A stretch of DNA of 54,856 nt from Arminella tubonensis (GCF_003240585.1 NZ_PCDP01000053.1:1-54856); one strand, 5' to 3'; shown: positions 24,233 to 33,855, numbered from the stretch's first letter. A program made the numbers and translations. Notes: a model not told the origin generated them from the letters alone.

Positions 24233-24453
24233 TCTTCGCCTCCTATTTGAATAGTCACTTACATATATGCATAGGATTCGGCTCGCTTGAAAAGGTTTTT
24301 GACGCAAAAGTCGTTGTCCTTTGCATATGAATGAATTACTCATACTTAAGAGGATCGCCACGCTATTCTGCGTTGCGGATCACGCCTTTTCGTCGATCAT
24401 GATTGGGATGTCCGCCGACGGCATGCCCGCAATAAAATACCAGGGAGTTTCAC
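24233..24453. promoter_or_regulatory. Divergent control region of IclR and fuconate genes
   Basis: Relative to its neighbours this 221-bp stretch is AT-rich. It has related motifs ACATATATGCATAGG (about 24263-24277) and TTTGCATATGAATG (about 24319-24332), which share an ATGCAT/GCATAT core in opposite sense. They are candidate half-sites for the IclR protein; I infer this from position only. Confidence 0.35.
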
Positions 24454-25731
24454 ATGACGCGCATCACCAGTCTCCGGGTTTTTGACCTGCGCTTTCCGAC
24501 CTCGCAAAGCCTTGACGGCTCCGATGCGATGAATCCGGATCCGGATTACTCCGCGGCCTATGTGATCCTCGATACCGACAAGCCGGGCCTTTCCGGCCAT
24601 GGACTGACGTTCACCATCGGCCGCGGCAACGAAATCTGCTGCATGGCGATCAAGGCGATGCAGCATCTGGTCGTCGGCACCGAACTTTCGACCGTGCTCG
24701 AAAATCCCGGCAAATACTGGCGGCATTTGACAAGCGACAGCCAGCTCCGCTGGATCGGACCGGAAAAGGGCGCGATGCATCTGGCGACGGGAGCCGTCGT
24801 CAATGCGGTGTGGGACCTGCTTGCCAAGGAAGCGGGCAAGCCGGTCTGGCGGCTGGTCAGCGAGATGGATGCGGAGCAGATCGCCGATATCGTCGACTAT
24901 CGCTATCTGACCGACGTGCTGACGCGCGACGAGGCGGTTGCCATTCTCAAGAAGGCCGAGACCGGCAAGGCCGAGCGCATCGCCACTCTCGAGAGCGAGG
25001 GCTATGCCTGCTATACCACCTCCGCAGGATGGCTCGGCTATGACGACGAGAAGCTGCGCCGCTTGTGCCAGGAGGCGATCGATGCGGGCTTCAACCACGT
25101 CAAGATGAAGGTCGGCCGTGATCTCGAGGACGATATCCGCCGCCTGACCATTGCGCGCGAGGTGATCGGGCCCGACCGCTACCTGATGATCGATGCCAAT
25201 CAGGTGTGGGAGGTCGGCCAGGCGATCGACTGGGTCAAGCAGCTTGCCTTCGTCAAGCCCTTCTTCATCGAGGAGCCGACCAGTCCCGACGACATTGCCG
25301 GACATCGCAAGATCCGCCAGGCGATCGCCCCAGTGAAGGTCGCGACCGGCGAGATGTGCCAGAACCGCATCATGTTCAAGCAGTTCATCGCCGAGGGCGC
25401 CATCGACATCGTCCAGATCGATTCGTGCCGCATGGGCGGGTTGAACGAAGTGCTTGCCGTTCTTCTGGTCGCCGCCAAGTACGATCTGCCGGTCTGGCCG
25501 CATGCGGGCGGCGTCGGACTTTGCGAATATGTGCAGCACCTGTCGATGATCGACTACGTTGCCGTTTCCGGGACCAAGGACGGCAGAGTGATCGAGTATG
25601 TCGATCATCTGCATGAGCATTTTCTTGATCCATGCGTCATACGCGACGCGGCCTACATGCCGCCGAGCCTGCCGGGTTTTTCGATTGAAATGAAACCCGA
25701 ATCGATCGAGGCCTACACATTCCGCGGATGA
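24454..25731 (+). CDS. fucD: L-fuconate dehydratase (enolase superfamily)
   Basis: A 425-aa enzyme predicted to convert L-fuconate to 2-keto-3-deoxy-L-fuconate. Superfamily features: capping domain 1-130; the fuconate-specific YACYTTSAGWLGY; the base Lys in HVKMKVG; metal ligands in MIDANQVW, FIEEPTSPDD and ATGEMCQ; and the catalytic His in WPHAGGVGLCEYVQH. Length is standard. GGGAG precedes the ATG. The next gene on the strand is a hydroxyacid dehydrogenase, and the regulator is divergent. No lactonase, sugar dehydrogenase or transporter is present here. Confidence 0.92.
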   Translation: MTRITSLRVFDLRFPTSQSLDGSDAMNPDPDYSAAYVILDTDKPGLSGHGLTFTIGRGNEICCMAIKAMQHLVVGTELSTVLENPGKYWRHLTSDSQLRWIGPEKGAMHLATGAVVNAVWDLLAKEAGKPVWRLVSEMDAEQIADIVDYRYLTDVLTRDEAVAILKKAETGKAERIATLESEGYACYTTSAGWLGYDDEKLRRLCQEAIDAGFNHVKMKVGRDLEDDIRRLTIAREVIGPDRYLMIDANQVWEVGQAIDWVKQLAFVKPFFIEEPTSPDDIAGHRKIRQAIAPVKVATGEMCQNRIMFKQFIAEGAIDIVQIDSCRMGGLNEVLAVLLVAAKYDLPVWPHAGGVGLCEYVQHLSMIDYVAVSGTKDGRVIEYVDHLHEHFLDPCVIRDAAYMPPSLPGFSIEMKPESIEAYTFRG

Positions 25732-25836
25732 GGCTTGCGCGTCTTGGCGCCGGGCGGCTAACATTGTGATTTTTGGCGCCTCCGCATTCGGCTTGCCGTT
25801 CGGGGGCGCTGTTTAAGATTTTTGGGAGATAGTAAA

Positions 25837-26868
25837 ATGACTGAAACCGACCGGCGCCTGGCGATCAGTGCGCCCGATCCACGTACGCTCGACCTGATCT
25901 TCACCAATGAGGCATTGGCACAGCTGAGATCGAAGTACGAGATCGTCGAGGCGGACCCGGAAGATATCGCAGGCCTTGGCGACGCGGTTCTCAGACGGGC
26001 GCGCTACATCATCGGCCAGCCGCCGCTGTCGCACGAAACGCTCGACCGGATGCCTCAGCTTCGCTGCATCCTGAATGTCGAGAGCAATCTGATGAACAAC
26101 ATGCCTTACGACGTGCTGTTTCAGCGAGGGATCCATGTCGTGACGACGGGGCAGGTGTTTGCCGAGCCTGTTGCCGAGATCGGCCTTGGTTTCGCTCTCA
26201 GCATTGCGCGCGGCATCGTCGATGCGGACGTGGATTTTCGCGAGGGCAACGAGCTCTGGGGCGGTGACGGCAATGTCGGCGCGCGACAGATATCCGGCTC
26301 CGACATCGGTATCGTCGGCTTCGGCGATCTCGGCAAGGCGCTCAATCGCGTACTGTCTGGATTTCGGGCAAACATCAAAGTATTCGATCCGTGGATGCCG
26401 CGGTCCATCCTTGAGGATCATGGGGTCAAGCCGGCAAGCCTCGAAGAGGTTCTGACCACCAGCGACTTCGTGTTCGTGGTTGCGGCCGTCACGAGCGAGA
26501 ACAAGGGCTTCCTCGGTGCCGACGTCTTCGCCAGCATGCGCAAGGGCGCCGCTTTCATCCTGCTCAGCCGCGCCGACGTCGTCGACTTCGATGCATTGAT
26601 GGCAGCGGTTGCCTCCGGCCACATCGTTGCGGCAAGCGACGTCTATCCCCAGGAGCCGCTCGCAAAGGACCACCCGGTTCGCAAGCTCAAGGGCTTTCTC
26701 CGTTCGGCGCATCGCGCAGGAGCGCTCGACAGCGCGTTCAAGAAAATGGGCGACATGGTGCTCGAGGACATGGACCTGATGGATCGCGGCCTGCCGCCGA
26801 TGCGCTGCAAGCGAGCGGAGCGCGAAACGGTATCCCGGATGCGCTCCAAGCCGGTTACGAAGAACTAG
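25837..26868 (+). CDS. D-2-hydroxyacid dehydrogenase (NAD-dependent)
   Basis: A 343-aa oxidoreductase of the D-isomer-specific 2-hydroxyacid dehydrogenase family. The NAD-binding GIVGFGDLGKAL lies near residue 156. The substrate Arg in LLSRADVVD, Glu in DVYPQEPL and His in RSAHRAGAL complete the active site. SAHRAG replaces the usual TPHIAG, a mild deviation. The start ATG 25837 has TTGGGAGATAG upstream. It sits behind fuconate dehydratase (gap about 105 bases) and probably acts on a sugar-acid-derived hydroxyacid; the real substrate is unproven. The 3' end overlaps the convergent gene by 14 bases. Confidence 0.82.
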   Translation: MTETDRRLAISAPDPRTLDLIFTNEALAQLRSKYEIVEADPEDIAGLGDAVLRRARYIIGQPPLSHETLDRMPQLRCILNVESNLMNNMPYDVLFQRGIHVVTTGQVFAEPVAEIGLGFALSIARGIVDADVDFREGNELWGGDGNVGARQISGSDIGIVGFGDLGKALNRVLSGFRANIKVFDPWMPRSILEDHGVKPASLEEVLTTSDFVFVVAAVTSENKGFLGADVFASMRKGAAFILLSRADVVDFDALMAAVASGHIVAASDVYPQEPLAKDHPVRKLKGFLRSAHRAGALDSAFKKMGDMVLEDMDLMDRGLPPMRCKRAERETVSRMRSKPVTKN

Positions 26869-28414
26869 CCCGCTTAAGCCATGCCCGGATGATCGGGACG
26901 TCGTCGTCGGTGAGTTCGTGGCCGTGCGGGACGAACTCAAGCTCGACATTGGCGCCAGAACCGGCGAGTTGCTGCCGCAATTCCTCGGCGTATCGGCCGT
27001 AATCATCGGTCTCGCCTGAGATGATCAGGACGTCCGCATCCGACATGTCAGCGGGCGGCCTGTCGTCGAGAACCGGCATGGAGCGCAGCAGCACGGCACG
27101 CCGGATCAGATGCGGGTGCAGCGAGAGCATCGCGTTGATGAGATTGGCGCCGTTGGAATAGCCGATATAGACAAGCCGTTCCGTGTCGAGCTCATAGGCC
27201 TGCGCGGCTCCTTCAATGAAAGCGGCGAAGGCCTCGGCTTCCGCGACGATATCAGCCTGATCGAAAGTGAACGGCGTGATGCGGCGGAACCAGCGCGGCA
27301 GGCCTTCCTCGGCTGCCCGGCCGCGGACGCCGAGCAGTGTCGCGCGCGGCTCGACCTGATGAGCGATCGGCATGACCGTCGTTTCGTTGGCGCCCGATCC
27401 ATGCAGCAGTACGAACACGCTGCCATCCGGATCGTCAGGCGTATAGAAGCGATGAACGAACGGCAGGTCGCGGTAAATGACGCGCGGCTCGCCCGGCATC
27501 GAGAATTGCGGCATCAGGACCGTCAATTCCTCTTTGCGCGCCGCATCTCCATCCGGCACGAAGAGCTTGGTTCCAAGCGTTGCCTCATCTTCGTCGATCA
27601 GCATGCCGGGCGCGTCGGTGGCAAGCTCGAACAGGATGCGGCCCGGTTCGCGGACATAGAGCGAGCGGAAGTATTTGCGGTCGTGGGTGGTCGTCGGCCA
27701 GGCTTCATTTGTCTGGAGAGCGGCGCGAACCGCTTGCAGTTCGGCATCGTCGCGGGCGCGAAAGGCCACGTGGTCGACCGTGCCGGTGCCAGGCGCGCTG
27801 GACCAGAAACCGGTGGCATCTCTGATATCGATGACATCGCCGACGTCGGAAATCATCCGCCGAATCGAACCCCGCGTCGTCAGGTGCCGGTAGCCGAAAT
27901 GATCGTGGAGGAAAGATTGGGTCACATCAGGCGTTTCGGCAAATAGCGTCGCGCCGTGGATGCGCCGGATCGCGTGTTCCCCTGGGATGTTTTCGGAGGC
28001 CCACGGAGCAGAGGCTTGCAGCGCGTTCGTGCCGACGAGCTTGAGGATGACGCCATCCGGATCCTTCAATCGCAGGACCGGATCGCCGAATTCATCCGCT
28101 GGACCCTCCGGCCGGAGACCGAAGGAGAGGGCGCGCGTCAGCCAAAAGCCGATGCTTAGCGGGTCGATGGCAACCGAGATTTCGCCGACCTGCCCGAAGC
28201 CGGCGCGGCCCGGCGACCCGTCTTCCCAGACCAGAAAGGTTATCAGCGATCCGGGGGATCCGAGGGCATCGCCATAAAGCAAATGCAGCTGCGTCGCGTC
28301 CTCGAACCCGCCCGTTCGCTTGACCAGACGCAGGCCGAGGAAGCCGACATAGAAATCGACATTCGCCTGGACCTTGCGGGTGATCAGCGTGATGTGATGA
28401 ATTCCGGCGACCAT
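26855..28414 (-). CDS. Fusion of MhqO-like ring-cleaving dioxygenase and MhqD-like esterase
   Basis: A 519-aa two-part protein. Residues 1 to about 300 are two vicinal-oxygen-chelate modules (GIHHITLITRKVQANVDFYV; later TVDHVAFRARDDAELQ), as in MhqO/MhqA hydroquinone dioxygenases. Metal ligands His (HHIT), His (DHVAF) and Glu (ILFELATD) are present. From about 310 to the end is a MhqD-type carboxylesterase: LLHGSGANETT, nucleophile GYSNGANLI, acid GETDDYG, base PHGHELTDDD. In Bacillus these are separate genes of the quinone stress regulon. The start ATG 28414 has GGAG seven bases upstream; ATG 28420 is too close. It is preceded by an MFS-exporter gene on its downstream side. Confidence 0.85.
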   Translation of the reverse strand: MVAGIHHITLITRKVQANVDFYVGFLGLRLVKRTGGFEDATQLHLLYGDALGSPGSLITFLVWEDGSPGRAGFGQVGEISVAIDPLSIGFWLTRALSFGLRPEGPADEFGDPVLRLKDPDGVILKLVGTNALQASAPWASENIPGEHAIRRIHGATLFAETPDVTQSFLHDHFGYRHLTTRGSIRRMISDVGDVIDIRDATGFWSSAPGTGTVDHVAFRARDDAELQAVRAALQTNEAWPTTTHDRKYFRSLYVREPGRILFELATDAPGMLIDEDEATLGTKLFVPDGDAARKEELTVLMPQFSMPGEPRVIYRDLPFVHRFYTPDDPDGSVFVLLHGSGANETTVMPIAHQVEPRATLLGVRGRAAEEGLPRWFRRITPFTFDQADIVAEAEAFAAFIEGAAQAYELDTERLVYIGYSNGANLINAMLSLHPHLIRRAVLLRSMPVLDDRPPADMSDADVLIISGETDDYGRYAEELRQQLAGSGANVELEFVPHGHELTDDDVPIIRAWLKRASSS

Positions 28415-28510
28415 GGTCATGCTCCGATAGATGCGCGCCCTTGCAGCGTAGATGCATCTAGAACAGAAGCTGCCGCTAGTTCAACGTGCGCGCGGTGACC
28501 GGTGTGTTCA

Positions 28511-29959
28511 TCATTCTGCAGCGACGGCTATTTTCTTGCCCTTGTGTCCGCTGATTTCGGCGCCGGCAGTCTTTGAGAATCGGGCGTTCCAGATTGTCGC
28601 GGTCAACGAGATCAGCGTGACGACGATGAAGGCGGCGGAGAAGTCGTTGAGCTCAGCGTGGGTGTGAGCGCGAACGAACATCGAGCTATGCAGCGCAAGC
28701 GCCGCGACGCAGATGCCGAGCGACAGCATCAGCTGCTGGAATGTCGTGTAGAAGCTTGTTGCCGAGCTCATGCGGTCGCGGTCGATCTCGTCATAGGCGA
28801 TGGTGTTGTAGGCCGTGAACTGGAACGACATGAAGAACCCGCAGAACAGCAGGATCACGAAGATCAGCGACATCGGCCAGTCCGGCCGGAAGGCGGCACA
28901 CAGGCCGTAACCCAGGGTGCCGACAAGGCCGAATACGATGAGGCTGGTGCGGAAGCCGAAGTTGCGGAGCACCTTCGACTGGATGGCCTTCATGGTCATC
29001 GAGCCGATGGCGGTGGCGATGACAATCCGCCCGGCTGAAGCAGCCGACATGCCGAAGCCGAGCTGCAGCATCAGCGGGATGAGGAAGGGTTGGGCGCCCT
29101 GTGTGATGCGCGTCAGCGAACCCGCGATGACCGACGCGCGGAACGTCGGTACCCGCATCAACGAGAAATCCATGATCGGTGACGGGTGGTTTTTCGCGTG
29201 GCGAAGATAGCCGATGCCGAAGAGAAGGCCGACGGCAATCAGAAAGACCGCAAGCGAGCCTTCGCCGGTGCGGCTCGACATTTCGAAGCCAAACAGCAGC
29301 GAGCCGAGCGAAATGCCTGAAAGGATGAAGCCGACGGTATCGAACGGGCCGTCCGCCGGTCCCTTCACATCCTCGATGAAGATGCTGACGAGGATGAAGC
29401 CGAGAATGCCGATGGGCACGTTGATGTAGAAGATCCAGCGCCAGTCGAGATAGGTGACGAACATGCCGCCGATCGGCGGGCCGACGATGGGGCCGACCAG
29501 AGCCGGCACCAGCAGCCAGGACATTGCCGATACCAGATCCTTTCGGGCGACGCTGCGCATCAGCACGAGGCGACCGACCGGCATCATCATCGCACCGCCG
29601 ACACCCTGGAGAAGGCGTGCGACAACCAGGAAGGAAAGGGTCGGTGCCTGCGCACAGAGGATGGAGCCGAGGACGAACACCGCGATTGCGCTGCGGAACA
29701 CGGTGCGCGAGCCGAAGCGGTCGGCGATCTTGCCGCTTGCCGGTATGAAGATCGCAAGGCTGAGGAGATAGGAGGTGAGCGCGATGCTCATCGCCGGCGG
29801 CGTGACAGCGAAGTCGCGCGCCATGGTCGGCAGCGCTGTTGCGAGTACGGTCGCGTCGAGCTGTTCCATGAACATGGAACTGGCGACGATGAGCGCAATT
29901 GTGCGGAAGTTGGGCGCGGCCTGCCTGACCGCGGCTGGCGGGTAAGTCTGATCCGACAT
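28511..29959 (-). CDS. MFS drug exporter, DHA2 (EmrB/QacA) family
   Basis: A 482-aa inner-membrane protein with about 14 hydrophobic segments. DHA2 motifs: LDATVLATALPTMARDF in TM1, GKIADRFGSRTVF (motif A) after TM2, ARLLQGVGGAMMMP, and motif C in VGPIVGPPIGGMF. Exports drugs or toxic aromatics with protons. Transcribed toward but upstream-independent of the dioxygenase/esterase fusion (97 bases beyond its start). Both are on the minus strand, with the fusion gene downstream. A shared role in quinone or phenolic stress is an inference. Confidence 0.88.
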   Translation of the reverse strand: MSDQTYPPAAVRQAAPNFRTIALIVASSMFMEQLDATVLATALPTMARDFAVTPPAMSIALTSYLLSLAIFIPASGKIADRFGSRTVFRSAIAVFVLGSILCAQAPTLSFLVVARLLQGVGGAMMMPVGRLVLMRSVARKDLVSAMSWLLVPALVGPIVGPPIGGMFVTYLDWRWIFYINVPIGILGFILVSIFIEDVKGPADGPFDTVGFILSGISLGSLLFGFEMSSRTGEGSLAVFLIAVGLLFGIGYLRHAKNHPSPIMDFSLMRVPTFRASVIAGSLTRITQGAQPFLIPLMLQLGFGMSAASAGRIVIATAIGSMTMKAIQSKVLRNFGFRTSLIVFGLVGTLGYGLCAAFRPDWPMSLIFVILLFCGFFMSFQFTAYNTIAYDEIDRDRMSSATSFYTTFQQLMLSLGICVAALALHSSMFVRAHTHAELNDFSAAFIVVTLISLTATIWNARFSKTAGAEISGHKGKKIAVAAE

Positions 29960-30216
29960 CGTCGGGTATCGCTCTCGGTGGTGCGGTGGGAGCCCAAAGG
30001 GCAGACCCGCAAATCTGGTAACGGCGCAAGAGCCGCGATTGAACTTGGTCGGTATACGCCCGGTTACTCGGCTTTACCATATACAATCATGCAATTCTTA
30101 TGTGCCGAAACGTTCAATCAAGCACGTTTAGCAACGATTTGAAGCATTGTGTGTTCAGGCCGTCCGAGCGGCGTTCGAGCCGGTCGGCGCCATGCCGCTA
30201 TCGTCGTCTTCGCCGA

Positions 30217-31962
30217 TCAATATCCGCCTGCCGTACCGGAATCCGCCCGGCTGTCCATTGCGCCATTGTATCGTGCACCGCCGCCGGTTGCGATTTCGGC
30301 GAGGCTCTTGCCGCCGACCATGATGCCAGCCGCTTTACCCCAGATCGGCCAGTTCTTGTCGATGGCGACATTGTAGCCCATGCCCTCCAGTAGCCGCATC
30401 GTGTCGGGGGACAGCGCGTAGGGTTCGGTATAGACCTTGTCCGGCAGCCATTGATGGTGGATGCGCGGTGCGTCGATCGCCTGCCGGATGTCCATGCCGA
30501 AGTCGATGACGTTGATGATGGATTCGAGCGTGATGGTGATGATGCGGGCGCCGCCGGGGCTGCCGATGACCATGAAGGGCTTGCCGTCCTTGGCGATGAT
30601 CGTCGGGCTCATGGACGATAGCGGCGTTTTCTTCGGCTGGATGGCGTTGGCCTCGCCCTGCACGAGACCATAGAGGTTGGGCACGCCGGGCTTGGAGGTG
30701 AAATCGTCCATCTCGTTGTTGAGCAGGATACCGGTGCCCGCGGCGACCACGCCGGCGCCGAAGGAACCATTGAGCGTATAGGTCACCGCCACCGCGTTGC
30801 CGTCATTGTCGATGATCGAGAAATGGGTCGTCTCGTGGCTCTCGCCGAAGCCCTTGGGCATCAGGTCCTTGGAGACGCCGGCGCGATAGGGGTCGATGCT
30901 GTCGCGGATCTGGCGGGCGTAGTCCTTGTCGAGAAGCTTGGCGACCGGATTGGCGACGAAATCGGGATCGCCAAGGGCCGCATTGCGGTCGACATAGGCG
31001 TGGCGCATTGCCTCGACCATCAGGTGGACGGTCTCCGCCGAGCCGTAGCCGAGGTAGGAGAGCGGGTAACCCTCGAGCACGTTGAGAATTTCGCAGATGA
31101 TGACGCCGCCCGATGACGGCGGAGGCGAAGATATGATCTCGTAGCCGCGGTAATTGCAGGTCACGGGCGCCAGTTCGCGGACCTTGTATTGCTCGAAATC
31201 TTCCTTGGCGAGGATGCCGCCCTTGTCGTGGCTTGCCTTGACGATGGTGTCGGCGGTCTGCCCCTTGTAGAAGGCGTCCGGACCGCTTTCGGCGATCCGC
31301 GATAGCGTCGCGGCGAGATCCGGCTGGATCAACCTGTCGCCGGCGGCAAAGGGCGAGCCGTCGTGCTTGGCGTAGATGGCTGCTGCGGCGGGGTCACCGG
31401 ACAGTCGCTTCTGGCCGCCGTTCAGCTCGATCGCGTCGCCCTGATCAAGCGTGAAGCCCTCCTGGGCGTAGCGGATGGCGGGGCCCATCAGTTCGTCGCG
31501 CGATTTCGTGCCATATTTTTCGCGAGCAGTCTCGAAGCCCATGACCGAGCCGGGAACGCCGATCGCGAGGTAGCCTTCGGTGCTGGCGCCTTTGACGACA
31601 TTGCCTTTGTCGTCGAGATACATGGTCTTCGTCGCGGCCAAAGGCGCGCGCTCGCGGAAATCGAGGAAGGTCGTTTTGCCGTCCTTGAGGCGGATTGTCA
31701 TGAAGCCGCCACCGCCGATATTTCCGGCGGTCGGATAGACAACGGCAAGGGCGTAACCGACCGCCACCGCGGCATCGACGGCATTGCCGCCCTTCTTCAG
31801 AACATCGACCCCGACGTCGGTCGCGAGATGCTGGGCCGTGACGACCATGCCGTGCTCAGCCTCCACAGGCGGTGGCGAGGCCGCGAAGACGGGCGCCAAA
31901 CCGAACAGACCGATGGCGAAGACAAGAACCGAAGTCGTGACGCGGCTGCGGAGCTGGCGCAT
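30217..31962 (-). CDS. ggt: Gamma-glutamyltranspeptidase
   Basis: A 581-aa periplasmic enzyme that hydrolyses or transfers the gamma-glutamyl group of glutathione. The signal peptide is MRQLRSRVTTSVLVFAIGLF with cleavage near FAA. The precursor self-cleaves before the nucleophile Thr in HETTHFSIIDNDGNAV (about residue 385). Substrate-binding FRERAPLA, PPPSSGG, and PLSSMSPTI are all present. The start ATG 31962 follows TCTGGAGGAAACG. Length matches the family. It is monocistronic here. Confidence 0.95.
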   Translation of the reverse strand: MRQLRSRVTTSVLVFAIGLFGLAPVFAASPPPVEAEHGMVVTAQHLATDVGVDVLKKGGNAVDAAVAVGYALAVVYPTAGNIGGGGFMTIRLKDGKTTFLDFRERAPLAATKTMYLDDKGNVVKGASTEGYLAIGVPGSVMGFETAREKYGTKSRDELMGPAIRYAQEGFTLDQGDAIELNGGQKRLSGDPAAAAIYAKHDGSPFAAGDRLIQPDLAATLSRIAESGPDAFYKGQTADTIVKASHDKGGILAKEDFEQYKVRELAPVTCNYRGYEIISSPPPSSGGVIICEILNVLEGYPLSYLGYGSAETVHLMVEAMRHAYVDRNAALGDPDFVANPVAKLLDKDYARQIRDSIDPYRAGVSKDLMPKGFGESHETTHFSIIDNDGNAVAVTYTLNGSFGAGVVAAGTGILLNNEMDDFTSKPGVPNLYGLVQGEANAIQPKKTPLSSMSPTIIAKDGKPFMVIGSPGGARIITITLESIINVIDFGMDIRQAIDAPRIHHQWLPDKVYTEPYALSPDTMRLLEGMGYNVAIDKNWPIWGKAAGIMVGGKSLAEIATGGGARYNGAMDSRADSGTAGGY

Positions 31963-32385
31963 ATCGTTTCCTCCAGACATCATATCGGCTGCAAAAGGAG
32001 CCTTTCACACCACGGATGTCCAGTCCCAATCGCCGATTTACCCTGCGTCAGATAGGTCGCGGCAAAATGCCGGCTTTTCGGGTCCGCTCCTTCGGCAGCG
32101 ATTCGCATTTGTAAAGCGCAAAGCCATCTTCGAGGGGAGCCGTCGAGCGGGTTGCCTCATCATAAGGCTTAAATATACCTCCTCCGGGTTACTCCTTACT
32201 GTGCGTCGACTAGGTCGATGTCAGTAATTAATACTATTAATGATCTCAGAATATTAAGTTCGTTTGATGTATACTTGAAGAATACCGGGGATAAGTGCTT
32301 TCGGGTGATCGTCTGAGCGTTCTCCGGCGTGCAGTCTGTGTCCATTGCATTTCCGCTGGAGGCGGAGACCGTTGGAGGAGCTGGC
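31963..32385. other. Gap upstream of ggt and a small zinc-ribbon gene
   Basis: No gene I can support. It holds divergent promoters for the two flanking genes. The segment 32160-32280 is markedly AT-rich and has a near-perfect palindrome (separate entry). Confidence 0.45.
32227..32241. promoter_or_regulatory. Perfect palindrome, operator-like
   Basis: ATTAATA (32227-32233) C TATTAAT (32235-32241): 7-bp arms around one base in an AT-rich promoter region, about 145 bases upstream of the zinc-ribbon gene. Candidate regulator site; no factor assigned. Confidence 0.4.
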
Positions 32386-32568
32386 ATGATCGTTACCAAA
32401 CTGGAGCTCTGGAGAAGCGAACGCGGGGCGCGGCCGGCAGCGTTGCTGGATACGAAACAGAAGCACGTCGTCGAGATCGAGTGCGTGCACTGTCACAGCC
32501 ACTTCTTCCGCTGGACGGCTACCGCATCGGCATACGGCCGCTGCGAACACTGCTCCACGGATCATTGA
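32386..32568 (+). CDS. Small zinc-ribbon-like protein
   Basis: A 60-aa protein with CVHCHSHFFRW and RCEHCSTDH, giving CxxC...CxxC, a probable zinc site. TTGGAGGAGCTGGC gives a strong ribosome site for ATG 32386; an in-frame ATG at 32329 lacks one. It is convergent with glycerate kinase (22 bases apart). It could bind nucleic acid or a protein partner; the family is not known to me. Confidence 0.6.
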   Translation: MIVTKLELWRSERGARPAALLDTKQKHVVEIECVHCHSHFFRWTATASAYGRCEHCSTDH

Positions 32569-32589
32569 ATTGCTGTCGCGACGCCCGCC

Positions 32590-33855
32590 TTACTGAATAA
32601 GGATGGCGCGGAGGTCGTTGACGTTCGTTCCGGTCGGGCCGGGCACGAAGAGATCGCCGATGGCATCGAAGGCCGACCAGGCATCATTGTTGCGCAGCAT
32701 TTCAGCGGGAACCAGCCCCGCCTTGCGCAATCGAGCTACAGAGCCTCCGTCGGCGAAGGCGCCAGCATTGTCTTCGCTGCCGTCGATGCCATCCGTGTCT
32801 GCCGCCATGGCATGGATGCCGTCGCTGCCGTCGATGTCTATCGCCAGCGACAGCAGGAATTCGGAATTGCGCCCGCCCTTGCCGGTGCCGGTCAACGTCA
32901 CCGTCGTTTCTCCACCGGAAAGCAGCACGATCGGCTTTGTGAACGGCCTGTTGCGGACGAGGATCTCGCGGGCGATCGCGGCGTGGACATGGGCTGCCTC
33001 GCGCGCTTCGCCCTCGATCGCGTCGGACAGGATGGCAGCCTCGATGCCCGCGTTGCGCGCCGCCGCGGCAGCGGCCTCAAGCGAGACGCCGGCCGAGGCG
33101 ATGACATGCACTTCGTTGCGCGCAAACCTGGTATCGCCTGGTGAGGGCGCGTCGGCCTCAGTCGCTTCGATATGCGCGATGACTGCCCCGGGAAGTTCGA
33201 GCTTGTAGAGACGGATCAGGTCCAGGGCCTCAGCCCGCGTTCCGGCGCCCGGCACCGTCGGGCCGGATGCGACCAGCGCCGGATCGTCTCCGGGAATGTC
33301 AGAGACAACGAGCGAAACCACTTTGGCCGGATAAGCTGCGGCGGCAAGACGTCCGCCCTTGATCATCGAGAGATGTTTGCGGATGACGTTCATCGCGGAA
33401 ATAGGCGCGCCGGAGGCGAGAAGCGCCTTGTTGACGGCAATCTCGTCTGCAAGGCTCAGCAGGCCTGCGGGCGAGGGCAGCAACGCCGAACCGCCGCCGG
33501 AAATCAGGGCGATCACCAGATCGTCCTCGGTCAAGCCCTCCACGAGTTTCAGCAGCCGCTTCGAGGCAACAAGGCCGGCAGCGTCCGGGACCGGATGCGA
33601 GGCCTCGATGATCTCGATGCGCTTGCAGGGGGCGGCAAAACCGTAGCGGGTGACGACCAGCCCTTCGAGCGGACCGTCCCAGCATGCCTCGAGCGCCGCA
33701 GCCATCTGCGCCGAGCCTTTGCCGGTGCCGACCACGATCGTCCGACCCCTTGGCTTCGGTGGGAGGTGGCGCCGGATCCCGGTCAGCGGGTCGGCGGCCT
33801 TGACGGCTGCGTCGAAGAGGGAGACGAGGAAGGCGCGGGGATTTGAAACGGTCAT
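32590..33855 (-). CDS. Glycerate 2-kinase (MOFRL family)
   Basis: A 421-aa cytoplasmic kinase of the GckA/TtuD family that phosphorylates D-glycerate to 2-phosphoglycerate. Older annotations call it hydroxypyruvate reductase. Motifs: VVGTGKGSAQMAAALE (about 42-57), the nucleotide loop LISGGGSALLPSPA, KHLSMIKGGRLA, and the C-terminal MOFRL part with LLSGGETTVTLTGTGKGGRN and AADTDGIDGSEDNAGAF. It is divergent from a FadR-type regulator whose operator lies in between, so that regulator may control it. It would feed glyoxylate/tartrate-type carbon into glycolysis. Confidence 0.9.
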   Translation of the reverse strand: MTVSNPRAFLVSLFDAAVKAADPLTGIRRHLPPKPRGRTIVVGTGKGSAQMAAALEACWDGPLEGLVVTRYGFAAPCKRIEIIEASHPVPDAAGLVASKRLLKLVEGLTEDDLVIALISGGGSALLPSPAGLLSLADEIAVNKALLASGAPISAMNVIRKHLSMIKGGRLAAAAYPAKVVSLVVSDIPGDDPALVASGPTVPGAGTRAEALDLIRLYKLELPGAVIAHIEATEADAPSPGDTRFARNEVHVIASAGVSLEAAAAAARNAGIEAAILSDAIEGEAREAAHVHAAIAREILVRNRPFTKPIVLLSGGETTVTLTGTGKGGRNSEFLLSLAIDIDGSDGIHAMAADTDGIDGSEDNAGAFADGGSVARLRKAGLVPAEMLRNNDAWSAFDAIGDLFVPGPTGTNVNDLRAILIQ

